Shown here: positions 1 to 6,461 of the stretch, in pieces
How the letters are laid out: the number at the start of each line of letters is the position of its first letter
Numbering within the stretch: position 1 is the stretch's first letter
DNA from: Actinomyces sp. HMSC035G02
GTDB taxonomy: Bacteria; Actinomycetota; Actinomycetes; Actinomycetales; Actinomycetaceae
Direction: 5' to 3'
Assembly (NCBI GenBank): GCA_001838165.1
Contig: KV835896.1
Span: 1-7,237, forward strand
Length of the DNA: 7,237 nt
Translations under genes and position numbers: made by a program
Notes under the pieces: generated by a model
Database searches by the model: none
Seen by the model: only the letters and a program-made list of their open reading frames with translations
What the model was told of the DNA's origin: nothing

Positions 1-35
1 AGATGCCTCCAACCACACTCAACTCTGAAGAGCCA

Positions 36-84
36 CATTGACGCTGAGGCCCCAGCCCACGATGGTGGGCTGGGGCCTCAGCGT
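36..84. terminator. Strong hairpin, terminator-like, copy 1
   Basis: A perfect 20-bp inverted repeat has arms at 41-60 and 65-84 and a 4-base loop (gatg). It is GC-rich and very stable. No T-run follows on either strand, but actinobacterial terminators often lack one, so it probably ends a transcript entering from left of the window, or works in both directions. The sequence from about 36 to 80 is closely repeated at 494-540, so it may be a dispersed palindromic element rather than the private terminator of one gene. Confidence 0.55.
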
Positions 85-105
85 TCAGATTCCTGAAGGC
101 GTGGC

Positions 106-276
106 ATGACATCGCCTGCCTCACGCATGAATCTCTATGGAGCCAATCAAGCGTTCTATGAGATAGAAATGGGCTTCTATGACATAGGGGCGAGGGTCTA
201 TGAGATGGATGGGTGGGTCTATGAGATGGCGACATCGGAGGAGTGGGTGCTCATGCTGCGCCATCGTCGACGATAG
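106..276 (+). CDS. Small hypothetical protein with 7-residue repeats
   Basis: This 56-codon ORF starts at ATG 106; an in-frame TGA at 94-96 excludes a longer one. A GAAGG at 95-99, six bases before the ATG, could be its ribosome binding site. A second in-frame ATG is at 127. The 21-bp DNA repeat runs through it in frame, giving consecutive heptads of pattern [LFV]-Y-[ED]-[IM]-x-x-x at residues 10-44 (for example FYEIEMG, FYDIGAR, VYEMDGW, VYEMATS), then a tail ending in Arg-Arg-Arg. No family is recognised. The peptide pattern could simply be a by-product of a non-coding DNA repeat whose period is divisible by three. The downstream gene remnant and flanking hairpins suggest a decayed region, so translation is uncertain. 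Confidence 0.3.
   Translation: MTSPASRMNLYGANQAFYEIEMGFYDIGARVYEMDGWVYEMATSEEWVLMLRHRRR
134..238. repeat. 21-bp tandem repeat array, five units
   Basis: TCTATG begins at 134, 155, 176, 197 and 218, an exact 21-bp spacing. Units 2-5 share a longer core, TCTATGAGATRG with small changes; unit 1 has only TCTATGG and is the most diverged. The remaining 9 bases of each unit vary. The core is itself an imperfect palindrome (TCTAT, 3 bases, ATAGA in unit 2). A spacing of two helical turns with a palindromic core would suit an iteron or operator bound cooperatively on one face of DNA. The alternative is a repeat peptide, since the array is open in one plus-strand frame. Confidence 0.85.
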
Positions 277-289
277 CGATGAGGAGGCC

Positions 290-453
290 CTCAGCAACGG
301 CGGTGTATGTGGAATAACAGCGAGTATCGGGAGCGCTTTGGCGTGAGTGTGGAAGAAGTGCGTTCCGATCTGTGTGATCTCGCTTCGCGAGGCCTGGTCA
401 GGTCCTCAGGTGAGCACCGTTGGGTGCGTTACGAGCTTGTTCAGGGGAGCTGA
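290..453 (+). pseudogene. Remnant of winged-helix C-terminus (AlbA_2/Fic-like), frameshifted
   Basis: The frame ending at TGA 451-453 encodes a convincing winged-helix segment: NSEYRERFGVS, then VRSDLCDLASRGLVR, then RWVRYEL. This resembles the C-terminal wing found in AlbA_2-type putative ATP-binding regulators and in Fic-domain proteins, where the segment usually begins I-T-N-x-E-Y-R. Here the expected Gly-Ile-Thr is found in another frame at 311-319, and the frame switches just before NSEYRE. Loss of about four bases there would explain it. The upstream catalytic domain is absent; the 21-bp array takes its place. An ATG at 307 could start a 48-residue peptide, but no ribosome binding site is properly spaced (GGAGG at 283-287 is too far). 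It is best read as a gene relic. Confidence 0.5.
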
Positions 454-493
454 GAGCTTCTTATTGCTGTCCCGGCAGTAATTGCACGTGAAA

Positions 494-540
494 CATTGAC
501 GCTGAAGCTCCAGCCCACGGCGGTGGGTTGGGGCCTCGGC
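494..540. terminator. Imperfect hairpin, terminator-like, copy 2
   Basis: Arms at 501-518 and 523-540 pair with one mismatch and three G-U wobbles around a 4-base loop. The hairpin sits 48 bases after the stop of the winged-helix remnant and about 108 bases beyond the 3' end of the minus-strand operon, so it could end transcripts from both sides. Its first 25 bases repeat those of the hairpin at 36-84 (shared acattgacgctga, then a shared cagcccac before the loop). Confidence 0.45.
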
Positions 541-647
541 ATATGGTGCGTTTGATCTATGGCACCACGGATGCGTAGGTAAGGGTCAATGAACAAAGTT
601 GATGCCGCATCCTGTTGTGATCAGTGACTACCGATTTTCGGCGGTTA

Positions 648-1343
648 TTAGTGATACCAGATGTGGGTGACGACCCATGTGTCCCCCCGCTCTTCAAGAA
701 ATAGGACACGGAAGAGTGTTTGTTCGTTGTTGCTTTCCTCGTCGGTCACTGTGCTTATGGTGTCGTATTGTTCTGATGCCTTTTCTTCTGTTAGGTGGTG
801 GAATCCTGCAGGTGTTTGCAAATATGTGAATTCGATACAAATTCCTTGAGTGCCTGCCTTTTGGAGTGAGCAGTCATAAATCTTATTTGTTTGAAGATAC
901 GTATTGGTGAGCGGCTTGACGAGATATGCATCTGTATGCATGCGTTCCAGGTCATGTGCAAATGCATCGCAGTAGCCCTCAACCTGGCATACCTTCATAA
1001 AGTCTTCTGTGTCTCCAGTGTTGAACGCATAAGCCCATAGGTCGATGTGCCACTGTGATGTTGCTTGGGCACCAATTTGTCCGCCCGCGTAGAGGTGTGG
1101 TGGGGGAGTGGGCTTCGGGACGTCAACGGGTGTCGGTTCTGCGGATTGAGGAGTGTCTCCCGATTGGGGGCCAGATTGTTCGGTGCTGTCAGACTGGGGC
1201 GACTGTGCTCCGGACTGAAGCTCTGTGTTCGCGTGGGCTCGAGCGTTGAATGCGTGTAAGCCCAGGAATGACGCGGCGACAATAACAATGGCGGCAATGG
1301 TTGCGCCGATCCACTTGCCGATGGTGGAAAGTTTGGAGGTCAT
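648..1343 (-). CDS. Membrane-anchored or secreted DUF6318-like protein (third operon gene)
   Basis: The 231-residue protein starts with a short basic tail (Lys4, Lys10) and a hydrophobic segment at about 11-32, followed by AHA at about 36-38, which could be a signal peptidase I site. It is therefore either secreted or held by an N-terminal anchor. Residues about 40-85 are a Gln/Ser/Pro-rich linker, typical of wall-spanning stalks. The outer domain opens with WAYAFNTGDTEDF and ends with a beta-like TWVVTHIWYH. The NTGDT motif and overall plan match the first gene of the operon, so the two look like diverged paralogues. They resemble actinobacterial DUF6318-type proteins; this is from memory and not searched. 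The domain has several Cys (in CQVEGYC, YDCSL and GICIEF) that could form disulfides. The ATG lies 14 bases after the preceding stop, with only a weak purine-rich site. The molecular role is unknown. Confidence 0.85.
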   Translation of the reverse strand: MTSKLSTIGKWIGATIAAIVIVAASFLGLHAFNARAHANTELQSGAQSPQSDSTEQSGPQSGDTPQSAEPTPVDVPKPTPPPHLYAGGQIGAQATSQWHIDLWAYAFNTGDTEDFMKVCQVEGYCDAFAHDLERMHTDAYLVKPLTNTYLQTNKIYDCSLQKAGTQGICIEFTYLQTPAGFHHLTEEKASEQYDTISTVTDEESNNEQTLFRVLFLEERGDTWVVTHIWYH

Positions 1344-1357
1344 GGTGCATCACTCGC

Positions 1358-2329
1358 TTAGTGGCCTTGTTTTTCTTCTGCGGTGTCGGTGTTGTTGACA
1401 ATGAGTTGTCCGAGCGGGAACGGGCCGGTCGTTTCGGTGGTGGTGATCAGTCCGTTGATGGTCTGCGTGTCGCCGGTGAAGGGGTTGGTGGCCGTGCCCG
1501 CCCACGTGGTGGTGAGCGTGATGGTGCGCGTGGCGTAGGGGTAGGGCCCATCCAGGAAGGACTTCCACCCGTTTGGCGCCTTGTAGTAGTGGCGGATCAG
1601 GGCTGGATCCGTGTTGGGGTCCATGCCTTCTTGCCAGGGTATCCCCGGCGAGGTCGTGGTCAGGTCCGGGGTTCCGTCCCCCCAGTTCCACGTGTAAGAC
1701 GTGGCCGTCAAAGTGATGGTGATGTCGTGACCCAACAGCGTCACAGTGTGTGTCTGCGTGGGATGGGTGGCGGCAACGAGCGTGGGAATGTACTTATTCG
1801 TGTACGACACCCCCTCGGGCCGCTTGTGAAGGCCCGCGCCGTCAGCGTGGATAATCGTTGCCGCCGCTAGAAGAAGATCTCGAGTTGTGGGTAGTTGTGC
1901 AGAGCCTTGCGTGACGGTTCCAGTTATGGGGTCAAACGGTAGGAAACAATCCTCGTCCGATACATGACCGTCATTGGGTGCGGTTCCAATGGATACTGAC
2001 GCGCACCTCGCCCAGTTCCAGTAGCGCTGTGCCTCAGGAGTTGCTGCTGCATCGGCAGTGAGCTGAGCCCTCTGGTCGTTGACAGTCGATGGATTGCTTG
2101 ATGATTGTTGCTGCCCGGGGTTCTGCTGTGGTTGATGATCGTTTGCATATACCTCTGCGGCGTCTTGTTGGCCAGTCCTGCATATTCCAAATTGCCATGA
2201 TCCACCGCCGGAGCATGAGCTGGACGATGGGTTGGAGATATCATCAGCTCTTGCCGTGGGTACATGGGTGCATAGGCTGATCACGGGGAGAATAATCATG
2301 CCGAGAGCAATCCAACTAATTTTCCTCAT
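1358..2329 (-). CDS. Secreted PKD-like domain protein (second operon gene)
   Basis: The chosen ATG at 2327-2329 gives 323 residues starting MRKISWIALG, a classic signal peptide with predicted cleavage after ARA at 26-28. A start nine codons upstream (ATG at 2354-2356) would put a non-hydrophobic extension before it and is less likely. The purine run AAGGGAG lies about 11 bases upstream of the chosen start. A Ser/Gln/Asn-rich linker spans about 30-95. Residues about 205-310 look like a PKD-type beta-sandwich: SYTWNWGDGT at 211-220, then an IRHYYK strand near 245 and a TITLTTTWAG strand near 269. Cys at 39, 50, 109 and 128 suggest extracellular disulfides. The start overlaps the end of the upstream gene by 14 bases, suggesting translational coupling. 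PKD domains usually mediate protein or polysaccharide contacts, so an adhesion or envelope-assembly role is plausible but unproven. Confidence 0.85.
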   Translation of the reverse strand: MRKISWIALGMIILPVISLCTHVPTARADDISNPSSSSCSGGGSWQFGICRTGQQDAAEVYANDHQPQQNPGQQQSSSNPSTVNDQRAQLTADAAATPEAQRYWNWARCASVSIGTAPNDGHVSDEDCFLPFDPITGTVTQGSAQLPTTRDLLLAAATIIHADGAGLHKRPEGVSYTNKYIPTLVAATHPTQTHTVTLLGHDITITLTATSYTWNWGDGTPDLTTTSPGIPWQEGMDPNTDPALIRHYYKAPNGWKSFLDGPYPYATRTITLTTTWAGTATNPFTGDTQTINGLITTTETTGPFPLGQLIVNNTDTAEEKQGH

Positions 2330-3116
2330 AGTCCGACACGCTCCCTTCAGTGGCAACCCAGTGGCCGTCTTTCCATGTCATGAATAGAACAAATCTGATG
2401 TCGAATGGGGAATCGCTGACAATGATCTGTTTCCCCATGCAAGCTGTTCCGTTAATAGTTGTCACTTTGAAAACGACGCCTATAGTGTCGGGCTGGGCAT
2501 TCCATTTTGGATCTGTAATTGGTTCGACTGACACAATGCTCGTGACTGATGACTTATTACCGTAAACCCATCCGTTTGCATAAAAGGTATTGATACTGTC
2601 GATGGTGGAATCATGAAACTTAGCTCCAGCTTCCGTGATATCAGCGAAGGGTTGAGTGTCTCCGGTATTCCAGGCATAGGTGAGTGTCTCGATGACATAC
2701 TCAGCAGTCAGTTCAGCGCCGCGCTCACTGTTTTCCTTAGCGGCCTCCGGTAGCTCCGGCTTTGTGTAGGTGTCTGCCGCGAACTCGGCGGGGCGCACGA
2801 GGACTCCGTCGGGGCCGATCTCATACCCACCCGACATCGGTGGTTCGCTCGATGCTGACGGCATGGGCGCTGGGTGCACGGTGGGTGTTGCGGCGGTGCT
2901 GGGGCGATCGTTCCACGAGCTGATGCTTGCGCCCAGCGTGTAGGCACCAACGGATGCCACAGCCACCAGCACGGTGAGCCCGATACCCATTGCCCACGGG
3001 CGTAGTGCTGCTCTCCTGGCAGCCAGAGCGCGCTTCTGGCGGCGTGATGTCGGGGTGAGGAAGTCTTGCTCTTCTTCCTCGGTGACGGGTCGCTCGGATT
3101 GGGGTGGGACCTTCAT
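2316..3116 (-). CDS. Membrane-anchored DUF6318-like protein (first operon gene)
   Basis: The frame is open to 3242, but the ATG at 3114-3116 is preferred: GGAGG lies eight bases before it, and the extra 42 residues would run through the leader hairpin. The resulting 266-residue protein has a charged cytoplasmic tail (acidic EEEEQD, then basic RRQKRALAARR), a single membrane helix at about 41-64, a Pro/Ser/Ala linker at about 70-130, and an outer domain from about 135. That domain contains LTYAWNTGDTQPF at 145-157 and ends FVLFMTWKDGHWVAT. The same NTGDT and Trp-Val elements occur in the third gene of the operon. It resembles actinobacterial DUF6318 proteins (recognition by pattern only). The unusually long charged cytoplasmic tail sets it apart from its paralogue. 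The function is unknown. Confidence 0.85.
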   Translation of the reverse strand: MKVPPQSERPVTEEEEQDFLTPTSRRQKRALAARRAALRPWAMGIGLTVLVAVASVGAYTLGASISSWNDRPSTAATPTVHPAPMPSASSEPPMSGGYEIGPDGVLVRPAEFAADTYTKPELPEAAKENSERGAELTAEYVIETLTYAWNTGDTQPFADITEAGAKFHDSTIDSINTFYANGWVYGNKSSVTSIVSVEPITDPKWNAQPDTIGVVFKVTTINGTACMGKQIIVSDSPFDIRFVLFMTWKDGHWVATEGSVSDYEEN

Positions 3117-3148
3117 GGTGTGTGTGCCTCCACGGTGAGGTGTCCTCC

Positions 3149-3176
3149 GACGCACCCCCACCCTTGGGGGTGCGTC
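3149..3176. promoter_or_regulatory. Leader hairpin upstream of the envelope operon
   Basis: A perfect 12-bp inverted repeat (arms 3149-3160 and 3165-3176) has a 4-base loop. On the plus strand it is followed by TTTT at 3177-3180 and looks like a rho-independent terminator, yet no convincing plus-strand gene ends there. On the minus strand it lies 33 bases before the first operon gene, just ahead of the GGAGG that serves its ATG. It may stabilise or attenuate the operon mRNA, or block antisense transcription entering the operon. Confidence 0.55.
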
Positions 3177-3180
3177 TTTT

Positions 3181-4013
3181 CTCATCAGGGTACGCGCAGA
3201 ACCGACACGAAACAATAAGAATACGCTGTAACTGTCACGCAACTATTCGCAACATGTGTGCACGTATGTGCATCGAGGAGGAAGTACTCGCCCTGATCGC
3301 GGCTGCCCGCGCGCTGAGCAGAGAGAACAAGGAATCTGGTTTGACGCGTGTACGCAGATGTAAATAGGAAAGCATACTCTCTGCTTGACAGTTTGGGTCT
3401 GTCAATGGTGACAACGATCTATACGAAAGGAAAGATTGTGTTGTGCTAGTTAACCTTGCTGCCTCTTGCTATAGGGCATCATCGGGTGTTCTCGCGATTA
3501 TCGCAGTGAGTAGTCCAATGAGCGCAGGAATCGATGCGGTGGTGGTTGCCTCGCGACTGATGCGCCTGGAGAGCCGACTTTTTGCGGCTCGATGATCTGA
3601 TGTATCGATGAGGTGCGCACTGGTCCAGTAGTGGTTTTGATTTGGGGTGAGCGACCCAGACTGTCGGTCATCAGCTGCTGATTCATGGTAGTGGCGTCCG
3701 AGTATCCTATGTGCAGTGCCATACGTCCTGGGAACGAAGAGGCCTAGTGCCTCGGTCGGCACCCTCCTCTTGTAGGTAGCAGCGTTGCCGTGACGCGGAC
3801 GCCGTCCGCTGCAAGTTCGCCTCAGAATGAGCAAGTGATCGGTGTGCTAGAAGCATGAGGCACGCGAAGTTTGTCGCGCCTCGACGAACAACCATGCATT
3901 ATAGTGCTACGGTAGCGGCTTCCTCAAGCAGGATGCGGACCTTGACGCTCACCATTCGGCCGAAGGATGCAACCCTAAGACTAATAACGTTTGAGTTTGA
4001 GAGGGCTTGAGAC
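3181..4013. other. Intergenic region without a supported gene
   Basis: This stretch of about 830 bases separates the minus-strand envelope operon from the plus-strand ParB-like/methyltransferase unit and should hold the promoters of both, which diverge from it. No clean -35/-10 pair was found. Open frames within it (for example minus strand 3469-3834, plus strand 3254-3367) lack ribosome sites and recognisable motifs, and the minus-strand one has about 50% G/C at third positions, unlike the real genes. A small hairpin with arms 3795-3800 and 3804-3809 and no T-run is visible. The content looks like regulatory or decayed sequence. Confidence 0.5.
3385..3405. promoter_or_regulatory. Perfect inverted repeat, possible operator
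   Basis: TTGACAG at 3385-3391 and CTGTCAA at 3399-3405 are perfect inverted copies separated by 7 bases, a geometry typical of a site for a dimeric regulator. Each arm contains a consensus-like TTGACA, but no -10 element follows at 16-19 bases on either strand, so it is more likely a protein-binding site than a pair of promoters. What it would control is unclear. Confidence 0.35.
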
Positions 4014-5540
4014 ATGGTTCCGAAAGGGCACAAGAATCGCTCCATCAAACGCCTCCATCTCGACCTGCGAAATCCTCGCCTGGGCCGTCCCGCAGTAAAC
4101 AACGAGGCAGAGGCCACGAGTCGACTATTGAGGGAATTCGGGCCAAAGATCGTTGCCTTGGCGAAAAGTATCGCCGAACACGGTCTTAATCCCACCGAGT
4201 CTTGGGCAATCGTCCAAGAAGAGGGCAAGTACGTTGTCCTCGAAGGCAACCGACGCCTCGTCGCCTGCCGTCTCCTCGACAACCCCCGCAAGGCCCCCGA
4301 CCCGCAGACAGTTGCAACCTTCGAGCGTATCAAACGAGGAGTCCGCACCACTAGCTCCTATCTGAACCCCAGCTGCGTAGAGTTCGAGCACCGCGCCGAC
4401 GCCCGCTACTGGATCCACCTCAAGCACCATGGCGCAGGCAGTGGTGAAGGCACCGCCGGTTGGGGCACAGAGATGATCTACCTCGACCAGGTCAACAGCG
4501 GCAGCGATCCTGTGGAGTGGAACGAGTTCTGGTACTGGCTGGAGGAGACCTACCAGCACGACCGCCCACTGGTCGACCTCATCGACCGGGCCCGACGCGA
4601 GCAGTACACCCTCATGGACCGCGTCTACACCTGGAAAGTCAAAGAGCTCCTCGGTGCCAGCTTCACCCAGCCCGGCCAGATCAGCATTGGTATTGATCCC
4701 GACAAGATTAAACCATTCATTCACAAGCTCATCACTGGGATGCTCACGCCTCAACCCAAGGATCCCAAAGCGCCCGGCGCTGCCGACATTCTCGTCATTT
4801 CCTCCCGCACTCTCAACAGCAGAGATGTCGCCGCGGAGACGATTGAGAAGGTGTGGACGGAAACCGTTGGAGAGGCCGACGTCACTCCCGCAATAGACAT
4901 TGATACAGCCAAACCTTCAGGGGATACGGCAGATGCCGCGCCGACACCAGACTCTTCCACTCCAGATAATGATGGTGCGAAAAGGGATCCGGGCGAGGAT
5001 CCGGATCCTCACCCGAATAACGACTCCCGACCCCGTTCGCCCAAGCCTCGTAAGAGTGATACCCACCTATACAACGGCGTACGGTACGCCCACATGCCCG
5101 ACCGACTCCGGAAGTTGATAAAGGAGTGCGGCGAGCTGGAGATCAGCAAGCATCCTGAGATTGCGTCAGTCACGGCGCGCGTCGTGGTCGAGCTCGCTGT
5201 TGACACACTCATCGACCACCAGAACCTCAGTCCGAAAAGCAAGCAGCTCACTGACAAACTTGCCGCTGTCTTGCGTCACCTCGACCCTCTCCTGAACTCC
5301 AAGAACCCCACTCGCCCAGAGCTAGCTGGAACCTGGGCGGCAGTACGCACCGACACCGCTGACGGACACTTCGTCCGCGACCTCCACAACTGCGTGCACG
5401 CCTACCAGTTCACCGCTGCGCCCGAGATGGCTAAACGAGCAAACGTCCTGTTCACGCCCCTGCTCAACGCCATCAACACCGACCTCGCCAAGCCGCCCGC
5501 TAGTGCGGTGGCCACGAGCAAGAAAAACGGGCAGGCTTGA
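4014..5540 (+). CDS. ParB/sulfiredoxin-like N-terminal domain protein, partner of Dam-like methyltransferase
   Basis: The 508-residue protein starts at ATG 4014; a TGA two codons upstream rules out an earlier start, and GAGAGGG at about eight bases serves as ribosome site. Residues 15-90 form a ParB-like domain: LRNPRLG at 18-24, LAKSIAEHGLNP at 49-60 and LEGNRRLVACRLL at 76-88, where GNRR matches the ParB box usually seen as GERR. Residues 128-155 (RYWIHLKHHG, then GWGTEMI) resemble the segment after the ParB fold in stand-alone ParB-like proteins. A charged Pro/Asp/Ser linker (about 290-350) joins a helical C-terminal domain (356-490) with DLHNCVHAYQF, which I do not recognise. There is no partner ParA, so plasmid partition is unlikely. 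Such domains bind DNA or CTP, or act as nucleases or nucleotide-dependent switches. Tight linkage to the methyltransferase suggests a shared modification or defence role. Confidence 0.85.
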   Translation: MVPKGHKNRSIKRLHLDLRNPRLGRPAVNNEAEATSRLLREFGPKIVALAKSIAEHGLNPTESWAIVQEEGKYVVLEGNRRLVACRLLDNPRKAPDPQTVATFERIKRGVRTTSSYLNPSCVEFEHRADARYWIHLKHHGAGSGEGTAGWGTEMIYLDQVNSGSDPVEWNEFWYWLEETYQHDRPLVDLIDRARREQYTLMDRVYTWKVKELLGASFTQPGQISIGIDPDKIKPFIHKLITGMLTPQPKDPKAPGAADILVISSRTLNSRDVAAETIEKVWTETVGEADVTPAIDIDTAKPSGDTADAAPTPDSSTPDNDGAKRDPGEDPDPHPNNDSRPRSPKPRKSDTHLYNGVRYAHMPDRLRKLIKECGELEISKHPEIASVTARVVVELAVDTLIDHQNLSPKSKQLTDKLAAVLRHLDPLLNSKNPTRPELAGTWAAVRTDTADGHFVRDLHNCVHAYQFTAAPEMAKRANVLFTPLLNAINTDLAKPPASAVATSKKNGQA

Positions 5541-5543
5541 TCC

Positions 5544-6431
5544 GTGAGGTATCTGTCCCCCCTGCGCTACCCTGGTGGCAAAGCCCGCCTGGCCCCCTTC
5601 TTCGCCCGCTTGATCCGTGCCCAGATCCCGGCCCCGACCCACTACGCCGAACCCTACGCAGGAGGTGCCGGCGCCGCCCTACGACTCTTGACCGACGGCG
5701 CCGTTGACCATATCCACATCAACGATCTCAATGTTGGCGTTGCCGCGTTCTGGCGCACCATCACCGCCCCCGATGGTGCCAACGCATTTTGTCAGCTCAT
5801 CAACAACACCCTCGTTACCGTTGAGCAGTGGAACCACCAGAGAGCCATCTACCAGGCCGGTAAGGGAGACGACCTTGCCCTCGGCTTTGCCACTTTTTTC
5901 CTCAACCGCACCAACCGCTCCGGCATCCTCGACGCGGGCCCCATCGGCGGGTTCGAACAGGTCGGCAAATGGAAGATTGATGCCCGCTACAACAAGTCGG
6001 CGCTTATCGAGAGGGTCAAACACGTTGCCGCCCTGGGCGACCGCATCCACGTCACCCAGCTCGACGGCCTCGACTTCCTCACCACAATGGAAGCCCACGC
6101 CACGGACGTCCTCGTCTATGCGGACCCGCCCTACGTCGAGCAAGGAGGAAGGCTCTATCTCCACGCCTTCAATGGCGATGACCATAAGGCTTTAGCCGAA
6201 AAGCTACAGGCTGCGAAGTACCCATGGTTGTTGACCTACGACGATCAAAGGATTGTCTGGGATGACCTCTACGATGCCGCCCGCTGCGCCCGCTTTGATA
6301 TTGCGCATACAGCTGCTATCCAGCATGTCGGCAAGGAGACCATTGTCTACGGCCCAACCCTCACAGTTCCCACAGATGTAGAGATTACCCCTGGAGTCAG
6401 TCCAACTTGGATTGAGAGGTCGCGCCACTAG
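5544..6431 (+). CDS. D12-class (Dam-like) DNA N6-adenine methyltransferase
   Basis: This protein transfers a methyl group from S-adenosylmethionine to adenine N6 in DNA. Its 295 residues match the usual length of the D12 class. Motifs are in canonical alpha order: RYPGGK at 8-13 (N-terminal motif), EPYAGGAG at 36-43 (FxGxG-type AdoMet loop), HINDLN at 58-63, FFLNRTNRSGIL at 118-129, and the catalytic DPPY at 194-197, followed by LLTYDD at 229-234. All key residues seem intact. Translation starts at GTG 5544, three bases after the upstream stop, with a weak GGGCAGG site, so it is probably coupled to the ParB-like gene. The target site cannot be read from sequence; GATC is common in the class but not universal. 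No cognate endonuclease is in the window. It could be an orphan methyltransferase, part of a restriction system, or phage-derived. Confidence 0.93.
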   Translation: MRYLSPLRYPGGKARLAPFFARLIRAQIPAPTHYAEPYAGGAGAALRLLTDGAVDHIHINDLNVGVAAFWRTITAPDGANAFCQLINNTLVTVEQWNHQRAIYQAGKGDDLALGFATFFLNRTNRSGILDAGPIGGFEQVGKWKIDARYNKSALIERVKHVAALGDRIHVTQLDGLDFLTTMEAHATDVLVYADPPYVEQGGRLYLHAFNGDDHKALAEKLQAAKYPWLLTYDDQRIVWDDLYDAARCARFDIAHTAAIQHVGKETIVYGPTLTVPTDVEITPGVSPTWIERSRH

Positions 6432-6441
6432 TAGGACATAT

Positions 6442-6461
6442 GGGGCTCTTGATAATTGGGG
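6442..6461. repeat. Probable ISL3 terminal inverted repeat
   Basis: GGGGCTCTTGATAATTGGGG is found immediately beyond the conserved transposase C-terminus (RPQLHPQL) and has the GGCTCTT start seen at ISL3-family ends. The exact boundary is uncertain by a few bases because the partner end lies outside the window. Confidence 0.6.

Noticed and set aside
134..238. CRISPR array
   Set aside because: Units are 21 bp in total with no spacer-length unique segments; it is a simple tandem repeat.
569..612. GGATGCG/CGCATCC inverted repeat beyond the envelope operon
   Set aside because: A 7-bp stem with a 30-base loop and no T-run is too weak to call a terminator.
3218..3245. Possible promoter TAGTTG-16-TATTCT for the minus-strand operon
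   Set aside because: The -35 match is poor, and other equally weak pairs exist nearby; not distinguishable from chance.
3254..3367. Small plus-strand ORF beginning MCARMCIEEEVLALIAAARAL
   Set aside because: No upstream ribosome site or promoter, and no known motif; the helix-like composition alone is not enough. A truncated gene start remains possible.
3469..3834. 121-codon open frame on the minus strand in the intergenic region
   Set aside because: No ribosome site or recognisable motif, and third-position G/C is only about 50%, unlike the real genes in the window.
3942..3987. TTGACG followed by TAATAA upstream of the ParB-like gene
   Set aside because: The spacing (34 bases) is far outside the range for one promoter, and no good -10 lies 16-19 bases after TTGACG.
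4125..4754. 209-codon minus-strand ORF antisense to the ParB-like gene
   Set aside because: It is a shadow of a high-GC gene; the plus strand has clear ParB motifs and a ribosome site.
5679..6185. Long minus- and plus-strand frames overlapping the methyltransferase
   Set aside because: The methyltransferase frame carries all D12 motifs; the others are shadows.
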